Source: Ypsolopha sequella
Lineage: Eukaryota; Arthropoda; Insecta; Lepidoptera; Ypsolophidae
Length of the DNA: 64,000 nt
Direction: 5' to 3'
Assembly (NCBI GenBank): GCA_934047225.1
Contig: OW204012.1
Location: 1,302,001-1,366,000 of the forward strand
Positions 41,903 to 52,232 of this stretch are shown here, piece by piece; the first letter of the stretch is position 1; every line of letters starts with the position of its first letter. The notes under the pieces are model-generated. The model saw only the letters and a program-made list of their open reading frames with translations. It was not told where the DNA came from and did no database searches. A program made the position numbers and the translations under genes.

Positions 41903-42490
41903 ATGATTGTCATACCGTCGGGCCTCTTGCCATCGCTGCGTGCAAGGCCTTTCGGCTCTAGGACAGCTGGCACGCCGACGGTGACAAAGGCCCTCCGGAT
42001 GACATCATTAAGGCTGGCATGCCGCGACAAGCGACCAGCACTACGTTGGCAAGATAGGCCGTGGTGCCCAAGCTGGTTGACGTTGGTGCCACACCGACAG
42101 CGATGTGGCTCGTTTGTCCTTGCGCCGAGCCGCAAGCTGACGGCCAGAGTAAATGTTACTCTGTCCAGCTGGGTGCCGATTTTCACAGATGGTAACGCGT
42201 GTAGCCAATAACCTGATTCCTGCTCGCCAGAAGCAAGGAGACGAGCTCGATCTACAGAGTCGGTAGCAGTTTCCAGCAGGTGTTTCTGTATCTGGCTGCA
42301 GATCGGCTCGTCCCATAATCTTTGGGAGTTTAAGTCGGTGGGCAGATCCTCACCGGGACAGGCAAGCGTCCATGCATCTCTGGCCTCCACAAAGCACGAA
42401 GCCTCAACATCACTAAGTGATGGGCGTATTAGGGTACCATAGAGGTCATTCGTACTGTGAACGGAGGACAGGAAGGAAGGGAGCGCTACA
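41903..42490 (-). pseudogene. LINE-like pol C-terminal domain, 5' part, cut by BEL/Pao insertion
   Basis: The minus frame is open from about 42490 to the insertion boundary. Landmarks in order: VEARDAWTLACPGEDLPTDL, ESGYWLHALPS, a zinc-like motif with CRCG then HHGLSC, RHASLNDVIRRA, LEPKGLARSDG, and RPDGMT at the break. The same order appears at 54776-55370. The reading continues across the insertion into 36491-36108, so the host element was one coding block before the BEL/Pao copy landed. No reverse transcriptase core lies upstream; the fragment is 5'-truncated, as is usual for LINEs. Confidence 0.75.
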
Positions 42491-42940
42491 CTAGAAATTT
42501 TGCGGAATTTTTATTTGTTCATATTTTTTTATTGTCTAGCTTGACTTTCTCATTGCTTTCCAGCAAAAAGCTCTGTGTACGCCACTGACGCCAACTACGC
42601 GTACACGTAGTGTTGTCATTTCTAAACATCAAAAAGCCGGCCTTACCCGTTAAAAGACTTTTGGGTCCCAAGGCCGGACGCCAAAAAAAGGGATTTTTGA
42701 CAAAAAATTCCAATAAAGCAACTTAATTTTCAAGAAAATTTAAATGATTGTCATCATTTAAATATTTTTCTTCAAAAGAAACCTGTTTCAGTGGATCAAT
42801 TTCTTTAATAATTTTCACATAAAATTGTTTACATGATAAATATCTCAAATTAAATCGTCTCGCTCGCTTGTTTCTAACTAAAGTTACTGAACGATAAATA
42901 TAAAAAGCCTAACAAAAGCCAAATTTGCCAAAGCCGACGC
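42491..42940. other. Unassigned stretch
   Basis: No gene or repeat recognised. Confidence 0.5.
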
Positions 42941-43105
42941 GCGGGTCTACCGCGTAATTCTCATTTTCATCAACATCAACTTGAGATTGAAATTTGACGT
43001 GCGTGCGACGAGGCCCGCCTAACATGCCATCTCTTTTGCACGCGTTGAATTTCGCATCCATTTGCTTGAAGTTGATACAAATGAGAATTACGCGGTAGAG
43101 CCCGC
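42941..43105. mobile_element. Foldback element
   Basis: GCGGGTCTACCGCGTAATTC and the inverse GAATTACGCGGTAGAGCCCG; arms of about 38 bp continue as CATCAAC / GTTGAT. Weaker matching extends a further ~15 bp outward. Confidence 0.75.
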
Positions 43106-43182
43106 GGTCAAATTTGGTCGGACAAGAGGTCACAAAGCCGAACACTGTCCGGCTTTATCCGGACGCATGGCAACGCTATGTA

Positions 43183-43293
43183 AAGTGGAGACCACATCAA
43201 GTAAGACACATTGGACTTTGTACCTCTCTTATATTCTTCTCTGTAGGGGCTAATGTCGTACTGCAAGTGTATAGCTTGATGTGGTCTCCACTG
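43183..43293. mobile_element. 111-bp hairpin MITE with TA target site
   Basis: AAGTGGAGACCACATCAAG and the inverse CTTGATGTGGTCTCCACTG, with TA at 43181-43182 and 43294-43295. A partial relative is at 21422-21473. Confidence 0.78.
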
Positions 43294-43773
43294 TACACGT
43301 ACACACCGAATTGAGCTTCCCGTTCGAGCTATTGTGGGTTGTATCCACGGACAACACCCAATTGTCTGTGGTTGTATCTCTCGACCCTAACTTAGTGGCA
43401 CTTCCAAGACGAGAAATGTTTGTGATCGCTAAAGCGATTAGAACATTGCGCTTAAGGCGAATGGATACGTCAACTGCAATTTGGACCTGTTTTTGAAGGC
43501 CTACTCCTCCCAAACGGGTGGTCCAAAAACTTTCATAAAAATATATGATAGGCATTATAGAGTCAAAAATTAATTTTAAGTTTCATAAACTGTTTTTCTA
43601 TTGTAAGTTTTGACAAAAAAAATCGAAAGTTTCACATGATTAACACAAGAATTCTCTTACTCCTTCCAAACGCCTAAAGCGATTTTAATTATTATTTCAC
43701 CAAATTATAGGAAATTTTTAGATCTAAAAAATTTAAGTTCGAATTTTTTTTCCATGCATGGCGTCCATGTGAA
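43294..43773. other. Unassigned stretch
   Basis: CCACGGACAA and TTGTCTGTGG form a short hairpin near 43337-43363. No gene seen. Confidence 0.5.
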
Positions 43774-43912
43774 AAGTATTATTTTCTCCTATTTTGCGCT
43801 AGCTGGAGACGCAGTGGTTGTCGTAACAGCCACTTTTCAAGGCACGCTGAAATAAACATTATTTCAATGTCGTTTCCGTTGATATTAGTACCGACACACA
43901 TCGAGTCATATG
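43774..43912 (-). repeat. Family Q repeat, reversed
   Basis: TTATTTCAATGTCGTTTCCG, TTAGTACCGACACACATCGA and the GTAACAGCCAC segment, inverse of 59848-59975. Confidence 0.7.
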
Positions 43913-45361
43913 CCTTAAAAGTGGAGAATTTTTTGATTTGCGGTATGTTCGTTTGGAAAAATTAATGCTCAAAAAAAAATAGTAGTTTTATTCAATGAAT
44001 GAATTATTGCAATAATTATTAATGTTAAATTATTAATTAGTAATGTCTAGCGAAATTACTGAGAAATAATAATCCGAAAAAGAAAAAAAAATAAGTAATT
44101 TTAAGATTTTTGTCTTTTTATGTATTGTGTTATAATTAAAGATGGTGCCAAGGTGTCAAAATACAATATTCTAGGTCAAAGAGACGGCATGGCTGAAGAT
44201 ATTTTCAATTGAAAACTAATAAAAATAAATGCGTTCTTTTGCAAACGGTACATTTCCTGCGTCCGCAACCCTCTAGGCACACTTGCAAACTCACGCTCAC
44301 CAAGAAACCTTATCCATACATCACACAACCAAAATAACATCGCACACAGTCACACCACCTACTATATCGATGAATTTTGCTGTCTCTTTTCAACAGTATA
44401 GAGATGATCATGCTGTCTCGCTTTGACGGTGGAGAGCCGACGTCGAAAATAATTTTGATGAAATAATAGTTTCTTTTTCAATACTTAGGTCAGTATTTAT
44501 ACCTTGAAATTTGTCTATTTTAAAATTATCGCATTAAATTGTTTATAAATTAATATTAGACTGCTAGAGATAAAAAAAACATTTTTACGCAGGTAAATTT
44601 CTTTTTTTGTCACTTAAATATACGTAATATAAAATATTTGATGAAAGGGTGGTAACCGTAAAAATATAGTAAAACCCGAAGAGCTTTTTCCACGCACTTG
44701 AACGCGTAGGCTTCCGAAGTGAAACGAAACGTATTAACAAAAAAGTAAAATGTTGTTTATCTCCATATTTCGTATCATAGCAGTAAAAATATTTGACTCT
44801 GCTTCGCTACACGGTTTTAATATTTTAGTTGGGCTACTTCTATTCGTCAGTTCGACAAGGAACCTTATTCGATACGTAAAAAGATTCGTTTTACTGTGTT
44901 ACCATAACTTTTCTCGACGTTGTAACTCTCAGACTAGGTTAATATTTAACAAGTCGCCAGTTTTTGCTACTCGATCACAGATGGCGCAGACGTCCTAGAA
45001 AGCAAATGATTGCATCTTCAAAAAAAAAACATGTCGCTGTACCTAATACCTAATAATCTAATAAAAAATAAGTGAGTTTATTAAAACCTTATATAAATAT
45101 TTGTTAGTTTTATTCATTACTTTGGTTTTGCTACTCGATACTAGATGGCGAAACATTCTTTGTTTTCAGGTTTCTGCAACAACAGTTTTTACATTCTCCT
45201 GTCATAATATCTGTATGACCCATAGTTTTTATGCTTAAACAAATATCAATTAACACCTAGTTTTGCAGTTTGGCGCTCGGCAAATTAAATAATGCCCGCC
45301 GTTTGTAAAATGACTTTGTCATTTTGTAATAAGAACAAATCGAAAGTCTCACCAAAAAGTA
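43913..45361. other. 1.4-kb stretch with a duplicated AGATGGCG motif
   Basis: No gene recognised. TTTTGCTACTCGAT followed by AGATGGCG occurs at about 44963-44987 and again at 45127-45151, implying an old local duplication. Confidence 0.5.
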
Positions 45362-45525
45362 AAAAATAGGTGCGACGATGAACGGAGCGAGGTAGGAGCT
45401 TTTAGATTTACATGTAAGAAGGTACATATTGGGAGCCAACCGAAGCGGAGCGGAGCGAGGCGACCCTCAATACTTTCAACAGAATTACAACAGATAATAG
45501 GTTACTATATGCCGAGGCAAATTAA
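45362..45525 (+). repeat. Family U dispersed repeat
   Basis: AAAAATAGGTGCGACGATGA, TACATGTAAG, CCGAAGCGGAGCGGAGCGAG and a final ATATGCCGAGGCA segment, shared with 25854-26010. Confidence 0.75.
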
Positions 45526-45725
45526 AAGATTCGTAAAATAGCAAAATAGCGAGAGTTTAGAAACTGACGACAAACTGGCGAAATGTTACTATTTGCCTGC
45601 GAAATTTACAAGCGTATGTATAAGTATATTACTTCCGTAGAGACGTGCGGCGTGCGCATCAGTAGCGAATGGAACTTTGTTCCAACCGCGCAAATGGTTT
45701 GCACTATAAATAATGTATGAAACAT

Positions 45726-46055
45726 TCAGCCAAGTTCGTCCACTGCTGGACATAAGCCTTTCCAGGACTTTGCCATTCCCGGCGGTCATCCTGGAAGAAT
45801 TGCCCATACTCACTCACGCTGGGCAGGCGGGTTGGTGAGCGCGGTGCCGGGACCCTCGCACCAGTGACGCCGCTGCCCGTCACCAGTCTGTTCCATATAA
45901 GGGATATACCGCCATCCGTCGGTCCCAGGCATGGTGGGCCTCCTGGTTTTTTGCCTGTGAGCAGTCCTCTTACTCTCCCCCGAATTACTTCGAGGGGGTC
46001 TCCAAGTAAGATGGTGGTACCTCCACAGTCGAGCCCGGCATAGCTCTACCACCTG
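45726..46055 (-). mobile_element. Family D short retroelement, tail lost
   Basis: Same landmarks as 1465-1830: GCCAAGTTCGTCCACTGCTG through GAGCCCGGCATAGCTCTACC. It lacks the (CCAT)n tail and a clear target duplication, so it is older or truncated. Confidence 0.85.
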
Positions 46056-46696
46056 GCTATACTCACTATACCTACCCTCTAGTATGAATTTGGACGATAA
46101 TCAACAAGTTATATTATAATAAAATTATCAGATATTTTCGAATCCTGCTTCTAAATCATTATTACACGGAAATAAAAAAAACAAGCCAAGTTTCAACTGC
46201 AATACCTTTCACTAAGCGGCCAAAATACAGCTGTTAGAGTCATTTGTAACATTTGTAGACGCAAATGGACAGACTTCATTACTGGTACAGCGGGCGGAGG
46301 GTATGTTACGTTGTCAAGTGAACCTCGTACAAACACGGGTGTCAGTAATGTACCGCCGCCAGCTAGTTCAACTACTTAAGGGGCAGGCAGCCAACGACCT
46401 AGTTTTTCACCCTTTTCTCGTCAAATACTAATTTAAAGCTAACCTTTTTGAAGTTGGTACCTTTATTATTAAAATTAAATGAATACCTACTATACCCCTA
46501 TTCACAGTTCGTTCGAAAAATTACCTCTATCCATTCGCAGTGTTTGTGCAATCTCTAAATAAACCATTCCTTGATAATGCAGTTAAGGCGAAACTAGTTG
46601 GGAAATAGTGAAATAATAGGTTGTGAAACAGTACAAATACATCCATTGAGCCAATGATATTGAGCCAACAATATTAGTTTCATATATTTTTATATC
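46056..46696. other. Unassigned stretch with two small repeat scraps
   Basis: CCTACCCTCTAGTATGAATT with GGACGATAATCAACAAG near 46070-46110 is a scrap of a family E arm. 46575-46645 resembles the arm of the 29472-30111 foldback. Confidence 0.5.
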
Positions 46697-46996
46697 TGAT
46701 GGATAAAATCCGAGATCCGTCAGAGATCGAAGGTGACCGACATACCCTGCCGAATCAGTAAGTTGAAGTGGCAGTGGACTGGCCACATTTGTCGCCGACG
46801 TGATAACCGTTGGGCCCGTTAGGCATTGGAACAGAGACCACGTACAGCAAAGCGCAGCGCAGGCCACCCTCGTGCCCGCTGGACTGACGATCTGAAGGAC
46901 GTTGCGGGTGGCGGCTGGATGAGGATGACTGAGGACCGCCAAGAGTGGCGTAATATTGGGGAGGCCTACGTCCAGCAGTGGACGAATACGGGCTGA
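46697..46996 (+). pseudogene. RTE-type LINE reverse transcriptase, C-terminal fragment
   Basis: The plus frame reads RQRSKVTDIPCRISKLKWQW, GHICRRRDNRW, RPRTAKRSAG, ARWTDDLKDVAG and EAYVQQWTNTG, then stop TGA (46994-46996). KVTDI..RISKLKWQWxGHI and the EAYVQQWT ending are hallmarks of endonuclease-reverse transcriptases of the RTE kind described in butterflies; the clade name is from memory. One in-frame TAG lies at 46820-46822. The catalytic palm is absent; LINE copies are usually 5'-truncated like this. The GATGG tail after the stop matches the tail of family D. Confidence 0.85.
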
Positions 46997-47026
46997 TGGA
47001 TGGATGTTTTTATAGTTCCTTTATTG

Positions 47027-47092
47027 TTAGTGAACACTCATTGTTATCATTGTTATCATTACATAACAGTGATAACAATGAGTGTTAACTAA
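47027..47092. repeat. Short hairpin
   Basis: TTAGTGAACACTCATTGTTA and the inverse TAACAATGAGTGTTAACTAA with a ~25-bp centre, directly after the LINE tail. Confidence 0.8.
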
Positions 47093-47184
47093 GCTAGAAT
47101 GATCAAATAAATGTTGATTTGATATAATTTACCAATTTCATACCTCGTAATAATGTCGTATCTTTTCAGTTTTAGGTCATTTCA

Positions 47185-47590
47185 TTACCCATGAAATTGC
47201 CGTTTTCTATGAAGAATTTCAAGGTAATTTAATTTTCAGTACTTACATTTTTGCATTTTTTTTAAGAGTGACAAATCATTATTTCGTAATTTATTTTGTG
47301 TATAAATGAGACAACACTAAGCTAACAGCAACATTAATTAAATTTTTGTAAAGTGTGTGCTGTAAAAAAATATTGCGAATCTTATCATGGAAACGGATGG
47401 CATTTACGACAAACTGTTTTTAAGTATTAAATTTTAGTTATCAAACTGACAATAGAAATAAAATTGAATACGTAGATGTAAAACCTTGTGATCAACTTTC
47501 AGACAAAAAACAAATAATGGAAATAGCCATTTAATTACAGAAATTATGAACTCGTGAATCTGGAAGAAAATTTCAAGAATTTCATAGGTA
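47185..47590 (-). mobile_element. Family L MITE, reversed
   Basis: Contains the complements of the AGCTAACAGCAACATTAA, AACTTTCAGACAAAAAAC and CTCGTGAATCTGGAAGAAAA landmarks of family L. Confidence 0.85.
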
Positions 47591-47591
47591 C

Positions 47592-47729
47592 TGGCCAGTT
47601 GCAGAAAGGGTTTTTAAGTTTAATGAAATTTTAGAATGAATGCTGTCACTTTCTTTGTCAAGAAAAATGTAAGGGATGGCATCAACTTTAAAGGTTTATT
47701 AAACTTTAAAACCCTTTCTGTAACTGGCC
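47592..47729. mobile_element. 138-bp foldback MITE
   Basis: TGGCCAGTTGCAGAAAGGGT and the inverse ACCCTTTCTGTAACTGGCC. It abuts family L. The 87-codon frame at 47636-47899 overlaps it and has no domain. Confidence 0.8.
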
Positions 47730-47948
47730 GTATATCCCATAACCTAATCAGTTACATTAAGGGTTTTGATGTTTGGTGTATCCCTACAAACAAAGAGAAT
47801 GCTCAGTCTAGTGCAGAGGTAGTCCTAACAAAACTATGTGAAGTTTGCATTGCAGGGAAATCAAGTGGAGGCTTGAATCTTTACTTAATGGTTCTGTAGT
47901 TGGCTTTTTACTTTTAGAAAAGTAGTGAAATTAATTTTTAACTTTTAA

Positions 47949-48263
47949 TAAAAACCGGCCAAGTGCGAGTTGGAGTCGTGCGCGAAGAGTTCCGTACCAT
48001 TATCTATAAAAACGGCAAAAAAATCACGTTTGTTGTATGGGAGCCCCCTTAAATATTTATTTTATTTTGTTTTTTAGTATTTGTTGTAGCGGCAACAGAA
48101 TTACATCATCTGTGAAATTTTCAACTGTCTAACTGTCACGGTTTATGTGATACAGCCTGGTGACAGACGGACAGACAGACAGACAGACGGACAGACAGAC
48201 GGACATCGGAGTTTTAGTAATAGGGTCCCGTTGGTTACCCTTTGGGTACGGAACCCTAAAAAA
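47949..48263 (+). repeat. Family A dispersed repeat, full-length
   Basis: AAAAACCGGCCAAGTGCGAG through (ACAGACAG)n to TACGGAACCCTAAAAA. Confidence 0.88.
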
Positions 48264-48270
48264 ATAGTAA

Positions 48271-48399
48271 CCGACTTCAAATGTAACAGCAGACATTCAC
48301 TAAAACGTTTAAAATAATGTACAATGTAATGACCGATGGTTCCGAAACCAGACTTTTGCGGACTTCTTTCTTCCTGAAACATTATGTTATCTAGAAGTC
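48271..48399 (+). repeat. Family N repeat
   Basis: CCGACTTCAAATGTAACAGC, ACATTCACTAAAA, CCGATGG and TTATGTTATCTAGAAGTC. The inverse copy is at 53288-53413. Immediately follows family A. Confidence 0.75.
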
Positions 48400-48599
48400 T
48401 ATAAAATAGAAGTATATAAAAATAACACTGTATAAAATAAAGATGAAGATCATTAAAAGTATTGCTGTAAATTCTTGTAGTAAAGACTTCAGAAAAAACA
48501 GGAATTTATCGTCGTATCATCACTATTGTGATTTAATTAGAGACAACAATGACAAAACATATTTCAGAATCATAAAGTAATGAAAAAAGTTGCTAGGGT

Positions 48600-48721
48600 A
48601 AACCATCCACTAAAGTTATGATTATGAGGCTGTGACATACGGACGGACGGATGGACGGACAATGGATTCTCACCATAAAGGTTTCTTTTGTACCTTTTAG
48701 GTACTACGGAACCCTAAAAAT
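48600..48721 (+). repeat. Family A-related 3' fragment
   Basis: (GACGGACG)n, ACCTTTTAGGTACTACGGAA and CCCTAAAAA, with a diverged middle. Confidence 0.6.
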
Positions 48722-48836
48722 AACAAACAACAGCGGTTTTTACCACAGCTGTTAACATGATAGGTATATTTCGCTGAGATCAGTGAGAGAAACGCATGCA
48801 GTATACTAGTTGCTTGTTTGCATAAGTATATTTATG

Positions 48837-49056
48837 ATTATTATTACATACGGCTTGGACACTCACGTGTGATTGTTGTTGACTATATGCCAACCGGCGG
48901 CTGTCAGTGCCCGTTTGACAACGACGACGGCAAAAGCTGCGTCGTCGTCCTAAGAACGACACTCGCCTTGATAATGCTGAAATTATATCGGTGAAACGGT
49001 TGGTATATAGTCAACAACAATCACACGTGAGTGTTCAAGCCATATGTAATAATAAT
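48837..49056. mobile_element. 220-bp foldback MITE
   Basis: ATTATTATTACATACGGCTT at the left and its inverse at the right. Arms of about 62 bp include TCACGTGTGATTGTTGTTGA. The centre has GACGACG / CGTCGTCGTC, a further short hairpin. Confidence 0.85.
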
Positions 49057-49504
49057 TTAGTATGTCAGCTCATGCGAGTTTTAATAATATTATATATTTA
49101 TGATTATCATTATAGGTAGTTGTATTTTGTATAACATCCTGCTAAAGGTTTCCTTTCTACGGCGGGCCCCTAAAATCATGAAAAATTGCAAAAAAGCAGT
49201 TCTTACTGCTAATTGCTTTTTACCCGACGCATTCCTGTCCGTAATACATCAAGTTTTTTAATAAACACACTGTATTCACCTGCTTTTTTGTAAAACGGCT
49301 GAAAATGCGCGAATTGTTTGGAAAATTCTCACAAATGAGTTTTCAGGAAGTACAGGGGGTGAGCAGAGGGTGTTTGTTTGTGAATAGTTGCTTAGCATTC
49401 CGCTTGTATTGCTGAGTGATCTCTATTGTATGGGAGTTTCAAAGTTTTGTCTAAAAACAGATACCGAAGTGTATTTACAACTTTGACGGAACAGTTTAAG
49501 GTTA
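49057..49504. other. Unassigned stretch
   Basis: No gene or repeat recognised. Confidence 0.5.
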
Positions 49505-49634
49505 TTAAACTACTAGATACTAGATGAGCATCTAAATTACTAAGTTGACATCAACTAGGTTAGGTTAGGTTTCAACATATTATTTTGATTAATTTTGATG
49601 CTGATTGTTATATTTTTTGATGGTCTGTTAATTA
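49505..49634. mobile_element. Family R element, shortened
   Basis: GATGAGCATCTAAATTACTA, GTTGACATCAACTAGGTTAG and TTTTTTGATGGTCTGTTAAT, as in 7921-8060. Confidence 0.7.
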
Positions 49635-49689
49635 CAACCCGTTTGTTATTTTTCAAATATTGTCGAATTTTTTTTTTTTTTTTAAATAC

Positions 49690-49845
49690 ATGTGATGTCA
49701 TGAATCCCCGAAGGAGTGTCAAAAGTCTTTCCAAGTGTGGACTGTGAAATGCAAGTCTCGACCCACACTCGTACACCCACGTTCCACCGATGGTATTATT
49801 ACACCCCAGTGTGAGCCCTATCGCCGTACTTTGAGCACAAATTCG
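49690..49845 (-). mobile_element. tRNA-headed SINE, head missing
   Basis: ATGAATCCCCGAAGGAGTGT, the CCAAGTGTGG hairpin arm and CCCTATCGCCGTACT. Confidence 0.78.
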
Positions 49846-50182
49846 CCAGAAAAATGTTCATCAGAAAATTTTTACCTGTTTTTTTTTCGTAGAGTATCAT
49901 TTAGGTAGACTATTTAGTTTAATGATCTTAATATACCAATTTCAGTTCCATATAGTATTTTTTTTTATTATTTAAATATTTGCATACCAGGTGACGTCAC
50001 TTGCTGCCTTTAGTTGGAGATAATAAATAACCAAGATATCCATTGAATTTGTACGAAAAAAATAATAAAGGCATTGATTTTTATGTTTATGTTTTTGTCA
50101 AAGCATATTATGTATGTACTCATAACGTATGTAGGTAATCTTTGTGTCAAAGAGAAGTAAGACACAGAGAGATTACATAGAT
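49846..50182. other. Unassigned stretch
   Basis: AT-rich; nothing recognised. Confidence 0.5.
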
Positions 50183-50240
50183 CTACGTGACACTACGTGA
50201 CACTACGTGACACTACGTGACACTACGGGACACTACGTGA
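50183..50240. repeat. 10-bp minisatellite with TACGTG core
   Basis: Units CACTACGTGA repeated 5.8 times with one variant (CACTACGGGA). Five units carry TACGTG, the central-midline-element core bound by bHLH-PAS/Tango dimers in insects. Confidence 0.95.
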
Positions 50241-50320
50241 TGGTCCTCTGTTCAGTAAATTCTAAAAATATCTGGTTTGCTGCAGACACAGTGAAATTTG
50301 GCTAAAAAAAAATCATTATC

Positions 50321-51777
50321 TATACCTCAAGCCACAAATCGAGAGTATCGTTTGACAGACACTACTGTCATTTCCCTGAATAATGTGGCCAGATTTATTT
50401 CACTAGTGTTTGCATGAAGTGATGGGTTCGATTAATTAATTCGTTCAAGTCGTTCAATAGTATAGAAGAATGACTAAATTCATTAAGTCAAGAGACAAAT
50501 TTTACTAATAGCGACGTGATTCCAGAAATATAATATGTTGACTAATATAATATTTGTGATTAATCAACATGCTTAGCATACGTCCTCCTTGGAATGGTTT
50601 TATTAAAAGATTTTATTTAGCTTGCCCTGTGTGTTTATTTATTTGGGTCAAATCTAGTAATTGAAATTTGACCCCCTTCCTGTTGAAATTTTGGTACGCA
50701 CCTTTAGTTCTGATGACAATATAATTTAAAACATTCGTTGTCATTGTAAATCCAAGATGGCCGGCCCTACAAAATGGCGGATTAAATATTTTTTGACTAC
50801 TTCCTCAATATGGATATCAAATGAAAGGGTTTGATATTTGTTTTTAGAAAAAAATCAAACATTGAGAGAGCGTCAATGAGCCGTTTTCCTTGACAGCTGT
50901 CAGTTGAGTTTCATCAAAATGAACAAGAAGGCGCTAGTAGGTTTCAGAAAACGAAGTGTCAAGTTTATATTTGTTTCACTCCTACTTAATGAGTAAGGTT
51001 CGCTGTCATGGAATTCCATATTTTAAACCTATTTTTAAAATAATACAAAATAGACGGACATCTACACTACAGTAGACATCATCATCATACATTACTAGCA
51101 TAAACGCAACCTACTTACCTCCTACCTTTACCTCCAAAAGCCACTCTAATGGATATCATACGGCAGAACAAAGACCAATGTGTAAACAAGTATGTTGTGG
51201 ACGAGATGGCAGCGGAGCACGGAGTCACAATCTTACGCCTGCCTCCGTACCATTGCGAACTCAATTCCATTGAGCTGGTATGGGCGCAGGTAAAAGGTCA
51301 CGTTGCCATGAATAACAAAACTTTTAAAATGGCGGAAGTAAAAGGCCTGTTAGAAAAAGGGATAAAAAAAGTAACACCCCAAAAATGGAGTGACTACGTG
51401 ATTCATGTTATTAAAGAAGAGGACAAAATGTGCCGTCTCGACCACCTAATTGATGGCGTTGTGGATAGTTTTATAATCAATGTTAATGATGAAACCAGTA
51501 CTGACAGTGACACAGATTTTTCAGATTAATAAATTTAGACACTTAAAAGCTCGATTGTTTTATTTATCATATTGTTATTAAATGTAGAAACAACAAAAAC
51601 CAATAATATGTCAATCGATTCATTCGCTAAGTTAATTAATTATTTTATGAAACAAAAATAATTCATTCGTTTAATGAATTTAATTAATACCTTTAGGACA
51701 TCTCTATTTATTTTTCGTCGTCATCTGGTATCACAGTGAACGTCAAACGATACTCTCGATTTGTGGCTTGGGGTATA
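50321..51777 (+). mobile_element. Tc1/mariner-type DNA transposon, defective
   Basis: 36-bp inverted ends: TATACCTCAAGCCACAAATC at 50321 and its inverse finishing at 51777, with one mismatch. TA repeats at both borders are consistent with a TA target. The interior holds a transposase C-terminal frame (51149-51529) and, at about 50640-50850, an apparently foreign repeat segment. The N-terminal DNA-binding part and the first catalytic residues are missing. Confidence 0.85.
51149..51529 (+). CDS. Tc1/mariner-type DDE transposase, C-terminal part
   Basis: A 126-codon frame, open a little upstream of its first ATG (LPPKATLMDII). It carries KYVVDEMAAEHGVTILRLPP, then YHCELNSIELVWAQVKGHVA, whose N-x-IE-xxW core supplies the last catalytic Glu of the DDE triad in IS630/Tc1-type transposases. 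The C-terminal ~35 residues are acidic (DETSTDSDTDFSD). The family cuts and pastes DNA at TA sites; this fragment lacks the first two catalytic Asp residues and the HTH region, so it is probably inactive unless used as a domain by a host. It lies inside matching inverted ends. About 126 of an expected 330-350 residues are present. Confidence 0.8.
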   Translation: MDIIRQNKDQCVNKYVVDEMAAEHGVTILRLPPYHCELNSIELVWAQVKGHVAMNNKTFKMAEVKGLLEKGIKKVTPQKWSDYVIHVIKEEDKMCRLDHLIDGVVDSFIINVNDETSTDSDTDFSD

Positions 51778-51949
51778 GAAACAATTTTCACCAGCGTGCC
51801 TTGGCATAAACTTCCCATACCCAAATGAACCTATTAGCATAAGAGGCTGGCGGAGAAACCTAGTTCAATGAAATACCAAAACCATTTGTAAATCATAGAT
51901 ATTCTTATGATAATGGATAACAAAATATCTAGTTTCCCAAATATACTTA

Positions 51950-52211
51950 CAAGGTGACTTTTTGATCATCGTCCAAATTCATACTGGAGGCTTGATAAGT
52001 GATCAGTATCTTGGATCAGTAACAATTTTTGTGAAATTCGTATAATGAAATTTCGGCTTCCCATATAAGTTCAGTTCCAGCTCCGAATGAATTACTATGG
52101 GGAGTCGATATTTCATTTTACGAATTTCACCAAAATTGTTATTGATGCATGATACTGATCACTTACCAAGCCACCAGTATGAATTTGGACGATGATCAAA
52201 AAGTCACCTTG
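51950..52211. mobile_element. Family E foldback MITE with TA target site
   Basis: CAAGGTGACTTTTTGATCAT and its inverse, TA at both flanks, 262 bp as in the other two copies. Confidence 0.92.
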
Positions 52212-52232
52212 TATATTTTTAAGGACACTGAT

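Noticed and set aside
50183..50240. Short direct repeats, considered as a CRISPR-like array
   Set aside because: Units are 10 bp with no spacers and the context is eukaryotic; it is a minisatellite.
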